Of a DNA stretch of 64,000 nt, positions 1 through 23,512 are shown piece after piece; position 1 is the stretch's first letter; every line of letters starts with the position of its first letter. Source of the DNA: Manduca sexta (taxonomy: Eukaryota > Arthropoda > Insecta > Lepidoptera > Sphingidae); NCBI RefSeq assembly GCF_014839805.1, contig NC_051140.1, positions 13,227,826 through 13,291,825 of the forward strand. The letters are read 5' to 3'. The notes under the pieces are model-generated. The model was not told the DNA's origin. It saw only the letters and a program-made list of their open reading frames with translations, and made no database searches. The position numbers were made by a program, and so were the translations under genes.

Positions 1-186
1 TACGAAACAAGTAAGAAATAATATTTGAATTTGGTTGGCATTCTTAGATCCACGTGACCTAAGAATAAATGACTAATGACTATTCCAGTAAAGGCCATTA
101 GATCGGTTCTGTTAAAATTAAGGGATCATATAATTTTGCCACGCGCTACAGCGAGATTGGTAAAAAGTAAAAAAATAATCCTTCAG

Positions 187-10900
<10,714 letters not shown>

Positions 10901-10994
10901 CTGCTGAACACATGTCACACGTTGCAACATAAAATTATCCGATTTGGAACAAAATAATTTACGACGCTGCAGAGGTGGCCCGCGTCGTAATTCA

Positions 10995-11069
10995 AATAAA
11001 ACAAACGAATCGCTTTATGTGTGTATTTTGACATATTTCAGAATAAAATATTGTTTTCTAACAAATAAA
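10995..11069 (+). terminator. Polyadenylation signals of GLDC
   Basis: Three AATAAA hexamers lie at 10995-11000, 11042-11047 and 11064-11069, within 170 bases of the GLDC stop codon. This is the expected place for the end of the transcript. Which one is used cannot be read from the sequence. Confidence 0.55.
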
Positions 11070-11500
11070 AACCATTTTTTATGATTTCATCTTCCTATTA
11101 TAGGCAATTTATTCTATGGCGGTATAAACAATGATTGCTATAAATTACATTGACTTTAAAGTAATCTATCTACATTATTGTACAAATATTCCATATTGCG
11201 AAATATTATTACGCATAAAATTTAAATTAGATTCAAGGCAACGTGTTTGTTTTGTTTCTAGATCGAATTACTGTCTGGAATATGAAAGGCTTCATATTTC
11301 ATAACATTTACTTCTAATATTTTTGCTCTAGACGTAAAGTATTTATTGAAATACTCCAGGTTCCAAGGATATAATAATTATTGGATATAGTTTCGAGAGC
11401 TAACGATTTATTAATTTAGCTAGGAAGCTGAATAACCGTATAGTATTGTTAAGTGTAAAATAACAGAAGGCAAATTAGCTGGCGATCTTATATAGATTAA

Positions 11501-11759
11501 CCCCCTTATTCATAGAAGTTTTTTATCTAACGACCGAGTAAGGCTGTGATAACAAGTCTGTTTCTCAGTGCTGACGGCATGGCAGTCTTCACAGTGCGTA
11601 GACGTAGGGCCGTTGTGATTGGCTAATATTGAACACAACAATAATAACCAATCACAACGGCCCTATGTCTATTTCTCAGTGCCGTTGGGCACTGAGAAAC
11701 AGGCTTGTTATCACAGCTTTACTCCGACCTTAGATAAAAAACGTTTATGAATAAGGGGG
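11501..11759. mobile_element. PIF/Harbinger-like MITE with long terminal inverted repeats
   Basis: The left end CCCCCTTATTCATAGAAG… and the right end …CGTTTATGAATAAGGGGG are inverted repeats. The similarity continues inward (TTTTTTATCTAA / TTAGATAAAAAA; TGATAACAAG / CTTGTTATCA; TTTCTCAGTGC / GCACTGAGAAA), so most of the 259 bp can fold. The flanks are TAA at 11498-11500 and at 11760-11762. A 3-bp TAA/TTA duplication suits the PIF/Harbinger class. There is no coding capacity. Confidence 0.82.
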
Positions 11760-11975
11760 TAAGTATATAGTAATATTTTTATTGCCAAGTTCAGATTAAA
11801 CAAACAATCACGATTTATAACAATAACAATTTACGTGATTTACAATAGTGGTACATAATACAAATGGGTAGTGAATAAAATGATTTACTCGCATATTTCA
11901 TTAAAAGCTAACATAGCTTTTAAATAGAAATATGCTTTTAAGAGGGCGTGTATTATGGCAAGAATGATTGCTAAT

Positions 11976-14900
11976 TTATTTTGGAGGAGAGCTTAGTACG
12001 TCTTTGGGATACATACCCAACTTTACCCCTATTTCTTTGGGCATACGCATACTTGGGCGCGTAGGAAATGGGTGATAAGATCCTGTAGAAGGGCTACGGG
12101 GGTATGAAAGTGAAGATAAAGTATCGGTCTCTAATAAGGAAGTAATAGCGCTACAGGTATCATCAGAGTCTATTTTTGTTTTATCACTTTTTTCAACGTA
12201 ATCTCTAGGTATAACGGAAGCATCTCTACTTGGAAACGCTTTAGGCGAAATTGGTGTAGATACTTGATCTAATGACGTAATTTGACATAATGTATCACTA
12301 GAATTACTTTTTGCTCCCGTAGAATCATCTTCCGCAGAGGGTTCATATGTATAGCTTATTGATGTTGTGACATGAGCAAACTCACTAGTTTGGCTGTTTT
12401 CAGTCTTAGATAAATTTTCACATATTTTTGTTTCCTGATCAATAACCTTACCGCATAAATTATTGGGTTTGGAGGAAACTAGATCATCGTACTTAGTCGA
12501 AAATGGATAGTTATAATCTTCAGAAGTGTAACGTCGTTCGTATGTAGATGTGTCTTTAACCTCTGTAGAGGGCAACGTTACCGATATTTTAGAATCACCC
12601 GAAAAAGATCTTCGAGACCATTCCGAACTGACCGTTTTAAAGTCACCTGTAACATCAGAATTTTTGGATGAATTACTGTCCCTTCTATTGAAATCGTATT
12701 CGTAGCTCTTTTCTGGACTTTGTTTATCAGACAAACGTTTAGTTTCACAGTTTGCTAAAAAACCTTTATTTTCCCATCCATATAAATCTGTTTTGTTACC
12801 GATACATTCACTGCTTGGAGTTTTGGAAGATTTAAAATCATTATTTCTTAATATTAAATTACGTGATTCCAAAGAAAATGGATCATCAATAGATATAGGC
12901 CTGACTCTAACAAAGTCATTATTATCGGTATTATTATTTTTAGGGTTTCTTTTTCTATAGCCTATCAAAGAGTCTGAAGTTGATTCTTTAAGTAAAGGAG
13001 AATCAATTAATTTGTTTTCGATCGGTTTTTCAGGAATAGGGCTACGAAGAGCAGTCACTGGCTTGTCTAGAACAATTCCAATACTTTTATTGGATTCATA
13101 TTTACTTGCATCAGATGCACTTTGCTTAGTCAGTATTCTGCTTAAAATTTTTGAATTTTCTTGAATGATTTGTAATGCTCTTTCACTATTTTTACGTCCC
13201 GTATTTAAAGTATATTCTTTTGGGGATACACAACGTTCACTCTCTTTAGTTGACATTGAAATTGACGCTTCCTTTTTGACAATTTGTAAGATTTCTGTGT
13301 CATCGTTGATTTTTTTCATAAAACTATGGCTTTGTGGCAGTGAAGATGCTCTCTCTGCTTCTTCTTTCAACAACTTATCATTTTGACTACTATGCAATGT
13401 AAGGGAGTCTGGTTTCTTAGGTTGCCGTGAAAGGCGTTTCATAGAACGTCTATTAGGAATATCAGAACTGTTGGGGTCGGTGACACGCGCACCAAAAAAT
13501 TCAGGACTATGTTCGAAATATTTGTCAATCTTTAATGGGATAGGTGGCTCATCTTCACTAACGATTATACTTTCAGCACCAGGACTTCTTAATGGACTTT
13601 CAACATCTGATATATTTTTTTCAGATAAATCTATATCGGGTACAAAATTCGGATACATAGTAAAGCTATCGATTATATCAGGCGGTCTTGAGGCCGTTGT
13701 AATATCCAAAATTGATGATCGTTTAATATTAGATACAAAGTCGTAATCATAAGGCGACTTGGTGTAATTACAAGGAGATAAGTCTATGGGACTTAAATCT
13801 GTAAATTTATTCGTCATTTTTGGAAAATTGGTTGGTCGTATTAGGTCTGTACTGCTGTAATTATCATCATATTTGGACTTATTTAACGATTGTAGAATAT
13901 TATCTTTATCAGGACTTAAGCACAGAGAATTGGTCACCTGTGCATTTGATTTATTTTTATCATTTTCAGTTTTTAGCGCCGAATTATTTTTCCACTGTGT
14001 ATCAAATCCATCAATATATGTGCGTAGAGGTTCGCCAGCAGCGGAATCTAGATAATCGCTTATCGACTTTATGGAATTTGTGGTGGATGTCTTGTGTATT
14101 TCTCGTTCAATTTCAGGACTTTGTGGAACTGTAGTTTCCGTTAAGGTAGGAGAATATGAGATTTTTGTATCTCGTAAGACAGGTGCTGTTAAAAATTCAC
14201 TTGTTGTAGTTTTAAGAGTAATATTACCTTTATCCTTTTCATCATCAGATAGTTCTTGTTCTGAATCGCTAGCACGTGCATTCTCATCGCAGAGACTTGT
14301 GTCAGTACTGGATGCACTGCGTGAGGAGTACGTGGAGGTTTCACTCGAACTTCGTGATCTTAACGACGCTATCATCTCATTGGCTTCAATTTCAGAAACT
14401 ATAATACCATCTCCTGATTCTTCTAAATCTATGGACGCCTTTCTGCATTTTTCGAAAACTTTTTCCTTTTTAAGGTCTCTCCATTTAACAGAGTTTCGTC
14501 TACTTAATGACTTGCGTCGTTTTTCTTCTTTCCAACTAATAGTTTCATGAGAAGTACCGTGTGCTCGGGGTTCTACTTTATCATGCGATGATGAAGTTCT
14601 TGATGGTGGGATTGCACCAGGGGGAGGACCAAGTCGACGTCCACGAGAACTTACGATCGCACTTTTTCCCAAAAGTAAATTATTAACGGTGAGAGAAGTC
14701 GGTGACGTGGGAACACCAACTGAAAATTAAATGAGAAATAGTTAAAAAAAAATATTGACATAGTTAATGCCTTAGTTTCGCAACAAAAAATTGAAAATAT
14801 TGAAATAAGTACCTGCAGCGTGTCGGGCACAAGCGGCTGCCAAAATTACGTGAGCCTGACGTTGTCGCTCGCGGAGTCGTGCATACTGCCTTTTGAGAGC

Positions 14901-17900
14901 ACCAATATCCAAAGAGAGTCTGTCGCCGGCTCCCAAACGACTTTCACGTCTAGGTATCACCTACACAAATATAAAAAAAAGTAGAAAAAATACTTTTACT
15001 ATTGGATAGTATGCATGCGTATCAATATGTTGGATACCGTTTAGTATAAAAGAAAATACCGTTGCTAAAGCCATTTTATTTCCGTCGTCACTCGAATCTC
15101 CTTCGTCTTCAGAATAAAATAACCGTAAACCTCTTTTGGTCATTGATTGCATCTGAAAATATAAATTACAAATTATATAGATACTAAAATCAGTTTTGGT
15201 GAATGTATAAAATTTTTTTCTTCACGCTTGAGTGATCAATACAAAAATGATTTAGTAAAGAAATTGTGGTATAAGCCTACCGCGGAATGTAATGGAGGTT
15301 GATACACCGGCGCGGTGGTCGGGGGCGCCGGGGGCACCACCCTATACCGATGGAGACTTCGCAGCCGCGGTAGTTCTGGTGCTGAACCAAATGCGACAAC
15401 TCTCGCAACCAACGCTTCTCCAGCCTCCCACACTGCGCCGGCGCCGCCGCCCATGCAGCTATAAAACTCATCCGCCGATCGAGCTGACAGAATCCGACTA
15501 CAAATTCGATTGCAAACATATAAAATTTTATATGGCCTGTATATATGCTATTTTCAAGAATATTTTAGGATAAAATAACATATCCTTCTACTAAACATAT
15601 GCGACTGTTTATATAGGCTGTGGCTACAATCAAGGAACCTCCGCGAGTAGAATTTCGAGATCCTCGAGGTGAAAAAAATTTGAAAAGTTATTTAAATTTT
15701 AGTATAATTCTTTGAAAATTAACTTTTAGAAAAAACGTTGCTCTGGAGTACTTTAGCATTGTTCAATATTAAAGTTTTCGTTAGATATTCAGCTTCAGTA
15801 GATGTATTACCATTGGTACTACTGCATTCACGTACAAACCGTTCAAAAATAAATTTGATGAGTTGATTTTATTTGGTAAATGTTACTCACTCCTGCAGCA
15901 TGTCCCAAATAGCTAATGCCGTCAGCAGTAATATTTCATTGCCGTCGAGCAGTATCAGATCCCATATCCTGAGCAGAGACTCACGTGGTAACCACGTCGC
16001 GTATAATGTGAGGAACCACTGCATTGTGAACACGTCTGGTAATGGAGGTTCTACGCCACCGCCTGAAAATGAAATACTTATAATCAGGCTTCTTTTTGCC
16101 ACTTTTTGGGAGGCACGCTAATTCTCGAAAGTTGTAAGTCCATAATTTTTTGTACCCTGCTGTACCTACTTTTTAATGGAAAATGTTGCGATATTTTCAA
16201 AACTTCCTTTAGGAGCACTGCGTATAATACAAAAACCCTGCGTATAATACAAGAATAGAAACACCTAATAAGACAAAAATGTACTTAAATGGTAAATAAT
16301 ATAATCACTTTCTGGCGTCTCAGCGTCGAGTCCACGTAATACATTTTTATTATATGATGAATCTACCTACTTTGTTTAGCATATGGTTTTGCAACCGGCC
16401 CTCGTCTTACGTCAATCATGACGAATAAATTCCCTAAGTTCGACTCACTACGTCGTCCTGTCGGGATATATTTTAATCCAGCTAACAATAATGTTTTTGC
16501 TCATGTACTATTACGTGTGATCGCCGGTCTGACGTTAATCGATAGGGAAAACCTTGAATATATATAAAGAATTTAATATAAGTGATAGATATTTATTTAT
16601 AGACAAAATCGTACCGTCAGATATTTTCTGCAGATAGTCCATGTGTTGAGCTAATCGCGGCAATCGCAATCTTAGCAGGTCTCTGAACGCCGCCATATCA
16701 GCTGACAAACCTCGCAGATCGTCGGCGAAGTAGCCCTCAGGCAATACCGCTTCGACTAGGTATATCATAACCTTTAATGCAAGTAAATAAATTCTGTATT
16801 ACTTGTAATTACAGATATTAAATAATAAAACTGGACGCACCTTTAATGAATCCGATTCGGATTTATCCATAACTTCTAATATTATTGCTGCTAACATATT
16901 GAAACCTTGGCAATAACCCACTTCCTTATTCCATCTGTAATATAGAATGGCTCAACTTTAATACCTAGCAAGTGTTATGAAAATATTAGACTCATCAAAT
17001 AAATTTATAGTGGAGTGGGTATTGATAATGACCTGTAAAAAAATTTCATGTTTTGACTATAGACTGTTTTCGAAAGGATTATTTATCTTAGCAATTTTTA
17101 AATTACAAAGGACTAAACCAACGATATGAATCTAAAATACAAAAGATACAGTTAATAAGTAATTTGTTTATAATGATATCTAACTACGATAACAAACAAC
17201 ATGCACACCACATAATTCCATCGGAAAATTTGTTTAGTAACAACAAACAAGTAACATCTATTGTGCTGTATGTACATTCTGGGGATTAGGCGGAGCTTTT
17301 ATGGTTTCCGAACTTAAGCACCATATTGCAGGCAGAGCTTGTACGATAGAACATCTTAAGTAGCAGTTACTGATAACTAGTTATAGTAATAATTATTTAG
17401 AGTTTTAAGAAAATAGTATCTTTATAATCACACCTACACAAAAATGGTGTAATTATTTCCGTCAACATATCTATATATATATACATAAAGAGACATGTTT
17501 TACTTTGCAAATAATATGAAGTTTTGCATAATAAAAGACAAACCTTGCATAAGCCAACAAAACTCTGCGGAGCATGGCTTGATTTTCTCGACCTTCAGTA
17601 CCGCAAAACAAAGAACAACCGGTACGGTGCAGGTCCTGTAATAAAACATTAACGTTCCATTCATGCTTATTTACTTGTTACCCTAATCAATATATTCAGG
17701 ATTATGCGATTTTAGTTTATTTAAAAAAATGCAATGTAAGCAATAGTTGAACATTCTAAAAATGTAGAGAATATCTAGGTCGAGCCTGGCTAGGTTTATA
17801 GAATAAAATCGTTTCAATGACGATTCACTTGAAACCTCGTTAAGTATAAGATGGATTCGGATGCGCTGTTCTTCGTTACCGATATCTCATACGGAAATGG

Positions 17901-20900
17901 GCTATGCCAAGCCATTGCGATAACACCATTTTTTTGTCCCGTTTGGCATTTAAGTAAGTACAGTGTACTTTACTATAAACGTAATTTTCGAGCATTTCAC
18001 TCGCATAAATATAGATTTACCTCGAATACTATTTTAAAATTTCAAGATAATGAATATATTATTCACTTTTATAATCTGAGCCCCTAGCTCCGCGTCATCA
18101 GGCTGAGCTGTGCCACGGAAGCAGGCGCCTTCCGCCGTCGACCAGTCTATCGCTCTCGCCGTCAGATGCCGCTCCGCCAATGTCAACCATAACTGCCAAA
18201 ACAAAGTTTTTTGATTTAACTTCAAATTTACAACTTGTTAAAGTCGATAATTCTATTTTTAGTCTATGTATAGCAAACAGCTTCTACGCAAAATAACAGT
18301 GAATATTTACGATGATTCTACAAAATATGTTTTGTCGTACGCAATAGGGCTAAAATTAGAATCATTTTACGCAAAGAGATATACGTCAAACAAATCTGAA
18401 TAATGGGTATTTGTATTCCATTCGTGACATTTCCTAGGATTTTGGTGAATATCGAAGCGCTCTTATAAAAACATAATATTCCGCTTATCTAAGTATCTAC
18501 ATAATATAAAATCGATTACTATCCTTTAAATTTCAATTGAATGAAATGAAATTTATTCAGTTTACATTATTATTATTTATTTTTTAGTTTTACCGTTTAA
18601 AAAATGTCTATTACTACTTATATCTTGCAATTAACTCATAGTTTATGAGCATTTAATTCTTGCATTACAATTTGTTATTGAATAAGTATTGAAAAGTTAG
18701 TAACTTTTTTCCTGAAGTGGTGCGGCACGCCGGCGGGCAGGCGCGCGACGAGGCGCATCGCGTGCAGCCACTCCGCGTACCCGCCCTCGCCAGGGCCTTC
18801 GCCATCGCCGCCCGGTGTCACACCGAAACGCGCGCCATTTTCGCCGGCTGCACATACCACCAATTCACTTTCGCCGTGCACAATATACATAAGCTTAAAG
18901 TATTATTCAGTTTGTTGACGGACAATAAACATTTACATTTTTCCGCGCTGAAGGTTACAGTGTTTGTGCAAATATTAAAATCGTAATATATTTAACTACC
19001 AACAAATATACCAAATAAATAACATCATAATAAACATCCGCCATTACTGTTTCTGGCACGTTATACAAAATTATTAAAAGGCTTGTCTTCCTTTATCTTG
19101 CACCATTTTTAACATACAACAAATACTAAATTAGATACCTTTCACACTCTGTTAAATTTAACTAGAAATCTAAGACGTTCTATAGATAAGTCTAAGGAAA
19201 AACCCTTAATTACCCATGCTATATGACAGCGATATATTTAGAATTGAGATATATTTAGATTGCAGATGGTCTTCATAATATGTGTTTTTTGTACAAAAAT
19301 ATTTGTGATTAGATTATTTTATGTCACTAATAACATTACGACAAAGTATTTTACAACCATTTCTGCGGTAATTGTCACATTGATGGTAATTGGTAAGGCT
19401 TCTATCAAATTATATAAGAAAGTGTAATTAACATGTTAAGTACGTATCTTGTTCAAGTGAATGACATGAGACAATTTCCATATAATGACTTGCAAACATA
19501 AGTTTATACAAGATAATAATGTGACATATAAATCATACCCGCACTGGCCCTCGCCGAACCTGCTAGGTTTCTGAGAGAGTTTAGAAGTGCACTCATCTGT
19601 CTTGCAAAGGGCACGCATTGGACAATAAACGCATTATCTTTACAACTGCACTGGACACTGAGTTTACGATCTTATCGCTAAATCACATGCATTGTGACTG
19701 TATGCGGACACGATATCCTCGTTCTACGACAATATTCCTTCCTTATCAAATAGACAAAACACGTCAACAGAATAATACCGCGAACATGTAAAATAATGTG
19801 CCATATCTCAAATGTATTTGAGACTACGTAGCCGACCAGCTGATGCGATGTTTATTGGGAGAGTCGAGAAACGAAGCGGTGAGGCTTCCGACTCTATACT
19901 ATACTACACATCAACTATGTCTACTCTAATACAAAGGCGTAGGGAGGATAAAAGATCGACAAGTCGTGTTGGTGGAGCTTCATGGTAAATGTCTGCGAGC
20001 ATGCGCCATAGCGCGCTGCCAAGATGGCTGTGTGTGTTGCGTATCGATTTGGCGCCGCCGCGCTGTGTACGTCAGTGTCGGTAACAGATATACCAGAAAA
20101 GGCACACTGTAGTTAACGACTTCGATGACAGTTACGTAGTAAGTTATTTTGATTACGCATGAATCAAACTTTGCGTTTTGTTAATCGACTTATTGTAGTA
20201 AGTTTTATTAAAAGTAGAGTTTTCGTTAATTTTAGAAGCCTTAAATAATATTTTTATAATCAAAATTTTTATTGTAACAGTTTCATTAAACATTATATAG
20301 AATGCTGGTATATTTTTAAGACAGGGCGTTGACTTATCAAACAAGTCAATGAGACAAGGCCACAAACGACGTAGAAAGTATTTTTAAACAGCGTAAAATA
20401 AGTGGGATATGATTTTTTTTATAATTTAAATACCATCAATTATGTTATGAATAGATATAACGTCCGGGATATCTTCACAAATGAGATGTATATTATACTA
20501 AATGGAAAGATTTATTAATATTAGGTATATAGAGGCAATGACCCATTATTGAAGCTTTATCTCTCTTTGCCGAATCTCCGTTTTATGATGAAAAAACAGA
20601 ATGTTTATGATGAAAAGCTTAAAATGCTTATGTCTTCGACTGTTTGCCAGCTTATTGATCATAATATATTTAAAATAATAGACAGTATGTACTATATTTT
20701 AGATATATTATAGGATGTACTATTATTATTATATTTCTTTATAACAAAGACACAGCCGTATACAAAAATCTCACTTCAATCTTCACTAGAATTAATTTTA
20801 TTTATTAGGCACTAGCTTTTGCCCGCGGCTCCGCCCGCATAAAATAGTTTTTCGGGATAAAGTTTTCCGTTATAACAGTCACGCTTTATATTTTCCCGGA

Positions 20901-23512
20901 ACAGAAAGAACCCTATGTTCTTCCCAAGGTCTCAAACTATATCCATACCAGATTTCATTTACATCCGTTGGTTAGCTTTCGTGTTTTACGCGTTTAGACA
21001 GGCAGACAGATGCGGCGGGGGACTTTGTTTTATAAATAATATTTTTTATAACTTTTTAAGAGGAACAATTCCGACATATATATTTATGTCATAAATTTAA
21101 CCGTTTACTCAGCGCATGCAACGGAAGCCCTCAAGATGAATAAATTTTGCCCGTTCTTCCAACAGTTTTTCATTACTGCTTCGCTCCCTTATGGTCATAA
21201 CGTGATGACATATACCCTGTAGCCTTCCTGGATAAGTGGGCTATCCTACAATAAAGAAATTTTCAATTCGAACCAGTAGTTCCTGAGATAAGCACGTTCA
21301 AACAAACAAACTCTTCAACTTTATGTAATAGTAAAAAGTATCCTATGTCCGTCTCCTGGTTCTAAGCTACCTCCCCACCAATTTTCAGCCAAATCGGTTC
21401 AGCCGTTCTTGAGTTATAAATAGTGTAACTAACACGACTTTCTTTTATATATATAGACTTAAATGAAATCATTGGGGGTCTTTATTTCTCGACAATTATA
21501 AACTAGGAGGTTTTGTTTTATATTAATTATTATTTTCCCGATTAAAGTTGACATGTTTTATTATTTAAGTATATAATATGAATCATATTATGCACGGAGT
21601 TACATTTATAATCAGCTGTTCTAACAGAATATAAGTAATCACTTATAATTCTAAAATTTAATTTAATTGCAATAATCTAGATGACCCGGTGAACTTCGTA
21701 TCACCTGCAATTAATTTGATTATCACTTTTAATTCACGGTTATCAGTCCTTATCAACGTATCAATACTGATTTATTGATATCAATAGTACTGACTGAATC
21801 GTGTATGATTTGAATTTCGTTAGGTTATTAAACGGTACTTGCTTGTTAAAAATCGCAGAGTGTAGGTACGTTGAAGTTTAAGTAAACTCACTCTATCCAA
21901 GTATATTCTTAAATTTTGACTACCCTGGTGGCGTAGTTTAATTATATGCGCGACACGATACCGTTCTCAGGTGTCAGGTTCGAATCTCGGGTCGGACAAA
22001 GGGATTAGGGGTTTTTTGATTAGTATCACACTAGAGCTGTGATTTATGTCCGATATGGCGATAGAATCCCTATCACGTCTTGGAACATATTTTAGCCAAG
22101 TGTCAGGCTAAAATTGGGTAGCCTGGTAGCATTTCTGCCTGTTTTGTGTGTGTGTGTGTGTTTTTGTCTTTAAATCCATTTCGTTTTTAAGTCACACATG
22201 AATTCGGCACCGACTTCAAAAATATATTTAAAAATGGTTATGGTAGCACGTTATTATATTGAACCTAACACAAAAAGAATCATGAAAGTCGTATTTGATT
22301 TTGAGGAATTCTCTTCTGCATCTTCGAACTCTAAAGTCTCGTACCAATGAAATAAAATTGGTACCAATTAGAAGCTAAACGAAATCTAACGCTAAAGGAT
22401 TTGTCAAAATCGGTCCATAACTGACGAAGAAAGTTCATTAAAAATTATTCCTTAATGGCGATTTCCATATAAAATTACCCATTCTGATTTATTGTATTTT
22501 TTGTAGTTTCTTTTTTAAAACTACCCCTGAACTATATAACTAACCTGAACAAAACCAAACAAAAATTATGCAAATCGGTCCAGCCGTTTTCGGGTTTTAA
22601 CAAGATAACGAATAGTACAATTCATTAATAGTTTGTGTTTCTAAATTACAGTAGGGCACCAATGAGATTATTATTAGATTTTATAACTTTATAATGTACA
22701 TTATAGTAAAAAAACTAACTTATGTGCCGAAGAAGGACCGTGAACGCAGCGCACAGCCGCTTCTGTTGTCGCCGCAGTCGGTCTCGGAGCTTCACAAATT
22801 TAGCTAACCGTTCACCCGTATACAGCAACCTCTCCTCCCATTGTTCTGTTTGTTTCCTTAGCTCTTGTATATCTGTGAAATATAATACACGCAGTTATAT
22901 GCAATTTATTATATTTTGAGTAGTTTTTAACGATTTGTTTAAGTACCTAATGCTTCCAAATAATTTCGTTCAATAGCTTCTGTCTGTTCCACATAATTTG
23001 ATTGTGATGACGTCAAAGATGCCGCCGATGTAGATCTGAAATCAAATGTTGTAGTGTAAATTACCGACGAACAAAACGATTTAATACTTGTTAATTCTAT
23101 TGAGAATTTGATGAATGCAGTCATACCCACGGCTATAGTTAACAGTGCTTTGATTTAGACAGTCTCGCCGGTCCGCATAGATTTCATCCAGAAGATCCTC
23201 TACTAAGCTTCGTATATCTCGTTTCTATAAATAAATGCGTTTTAGTAAAAATAAAAATATTAAATTTATTTTCATGTCATGTCCCAATATAATCCTTTTA
23301 AATTCATTATGATATTTTACCTGGACACATTTCTTGATTGTTGGCGGTGGTGGTACTATAGATGGTTTTCTACTTGTTATTGCCGGCATTGAAGTTTTCT
23401 TGGCCCTTTTATGTGATTTTGTTGATATATCATCAACAAGTAATGTGCTAAAGTCTAATTCAAACTTTACCACTTTTAAATTTATAGGATTCTTTACACT
23501 TATTGTCTCCAT
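11976..23512 (-). CDS. TBC1D30: TBC1D30-like Rab GTPase-activating protein, complete 14-exon gene
   Basis: Exons in order: 23512-23321, 23224-23127, 23035-22947, 22872-22720, 18847-18705, 18192-18067, 17635-17544, 16934-16841, 16771-16615, 16062-15891, 15497-15281, 15152-15060, 14960-14813, 14719-11976. Phases join without a break, giving about 1,505 residues. Residues ~125-177 form a basic coiled-coil-like region (QELRKQTEQW, KLRDRLRRQQKR). The TBC domain follows (~222-470): motif IIKDLHRTGC with the presumed Arg finger near residue 271, GYCQGFN with the Gln finger near 307, YLVEAVLPEGYF, FTMQWFLTLYATWLP, and SADEFYSCM. Then comes LDIGALKRQYARLRERQ and NNLLLGK, both matching TBC1D30. The last exon encodes a Ser-rich tail of about 900 residues, far longer than in human TBC1D30 (about 920 aa in all). 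Human TBC1D30 is a Rab8 GAP that affects primary cilia; function here is by homology. Confidence 0.92.
20811..21459 (+). mobile_element. Degenerate RTE-type non-LTR 3' tail
   Basis: The sequence starts 'actagcttttgcccgcggct' and contains 'ctatgttcttcccaaggtct', 'gcagacagatgcggcggggg', 'aaatcggttcagccgttctt' and a terminal 'tatatatatagac'. These phrases are typical of RTE-clade 3' ends that I recall as dispersed in lepidopteran genomes. It shares long stretches with 52332-53218 in this window. No reverse-transcriptase frame is present. Confidence 0.65.
21921..22165 (+). mobile_element. tRNA-derived SINE with (TG)n tail
   Basis: A pol III A-box-like TGGCGTAGTTTA (21929-21940) and B-box GGTTCGAATCTC (21977-21988) are spaced as in a tRNA. 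They are followed by a unique body and a TG repeat at about 22143-22161. This is the structure of a lepidopteran tRNA SINE. It lies inside intron 4 of the TBC1D30-like gene, opposite to its transcription. Confidence 0.7.

Larger units (their letters stand above)
10901..11975. other. Intergenic region between convergent GLDC and TBC1D30-like genes
   Basis: Between the two stop codons lie the GLDC 3' UTR, a MITE at 11501-11759 and AT-rich DNA that probably includes the TBC1D30-like 3' UTR. No coding potential was recognised. Confidence 0.7.
18848..22719. other. Intron 4 of the TBC1D30-like gene (3.9 kb)
   Basis: Contents: AT-rich DNA, a CG-richer patch at about 19950-20080 with CCAAGATGGCTG (YY1-like), an RTE-like tail (20811-21459) and a SINE (21921-22165). 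A short open frame at 19618-19539 followed by a GTATGA donor could be an alternative first exon. Nothing else was recognised. Confidence 0.6.

Noticed and set aside
13820..14550. Long + strand frames opposite the TBC1D30-like last exon
   Set aside because: Reverse-strand shadows of a 914-codon coding exon; no own features.
18675..18890. ATG at 18890 as the start of the TBC1D30-like protein
   Set aside because: A TATGTGCAG acceptor at 18848 joins in phase to the coiled-coil exon at 22720, and the upstream exons match TBC1D30. The ATG lies in the intron.
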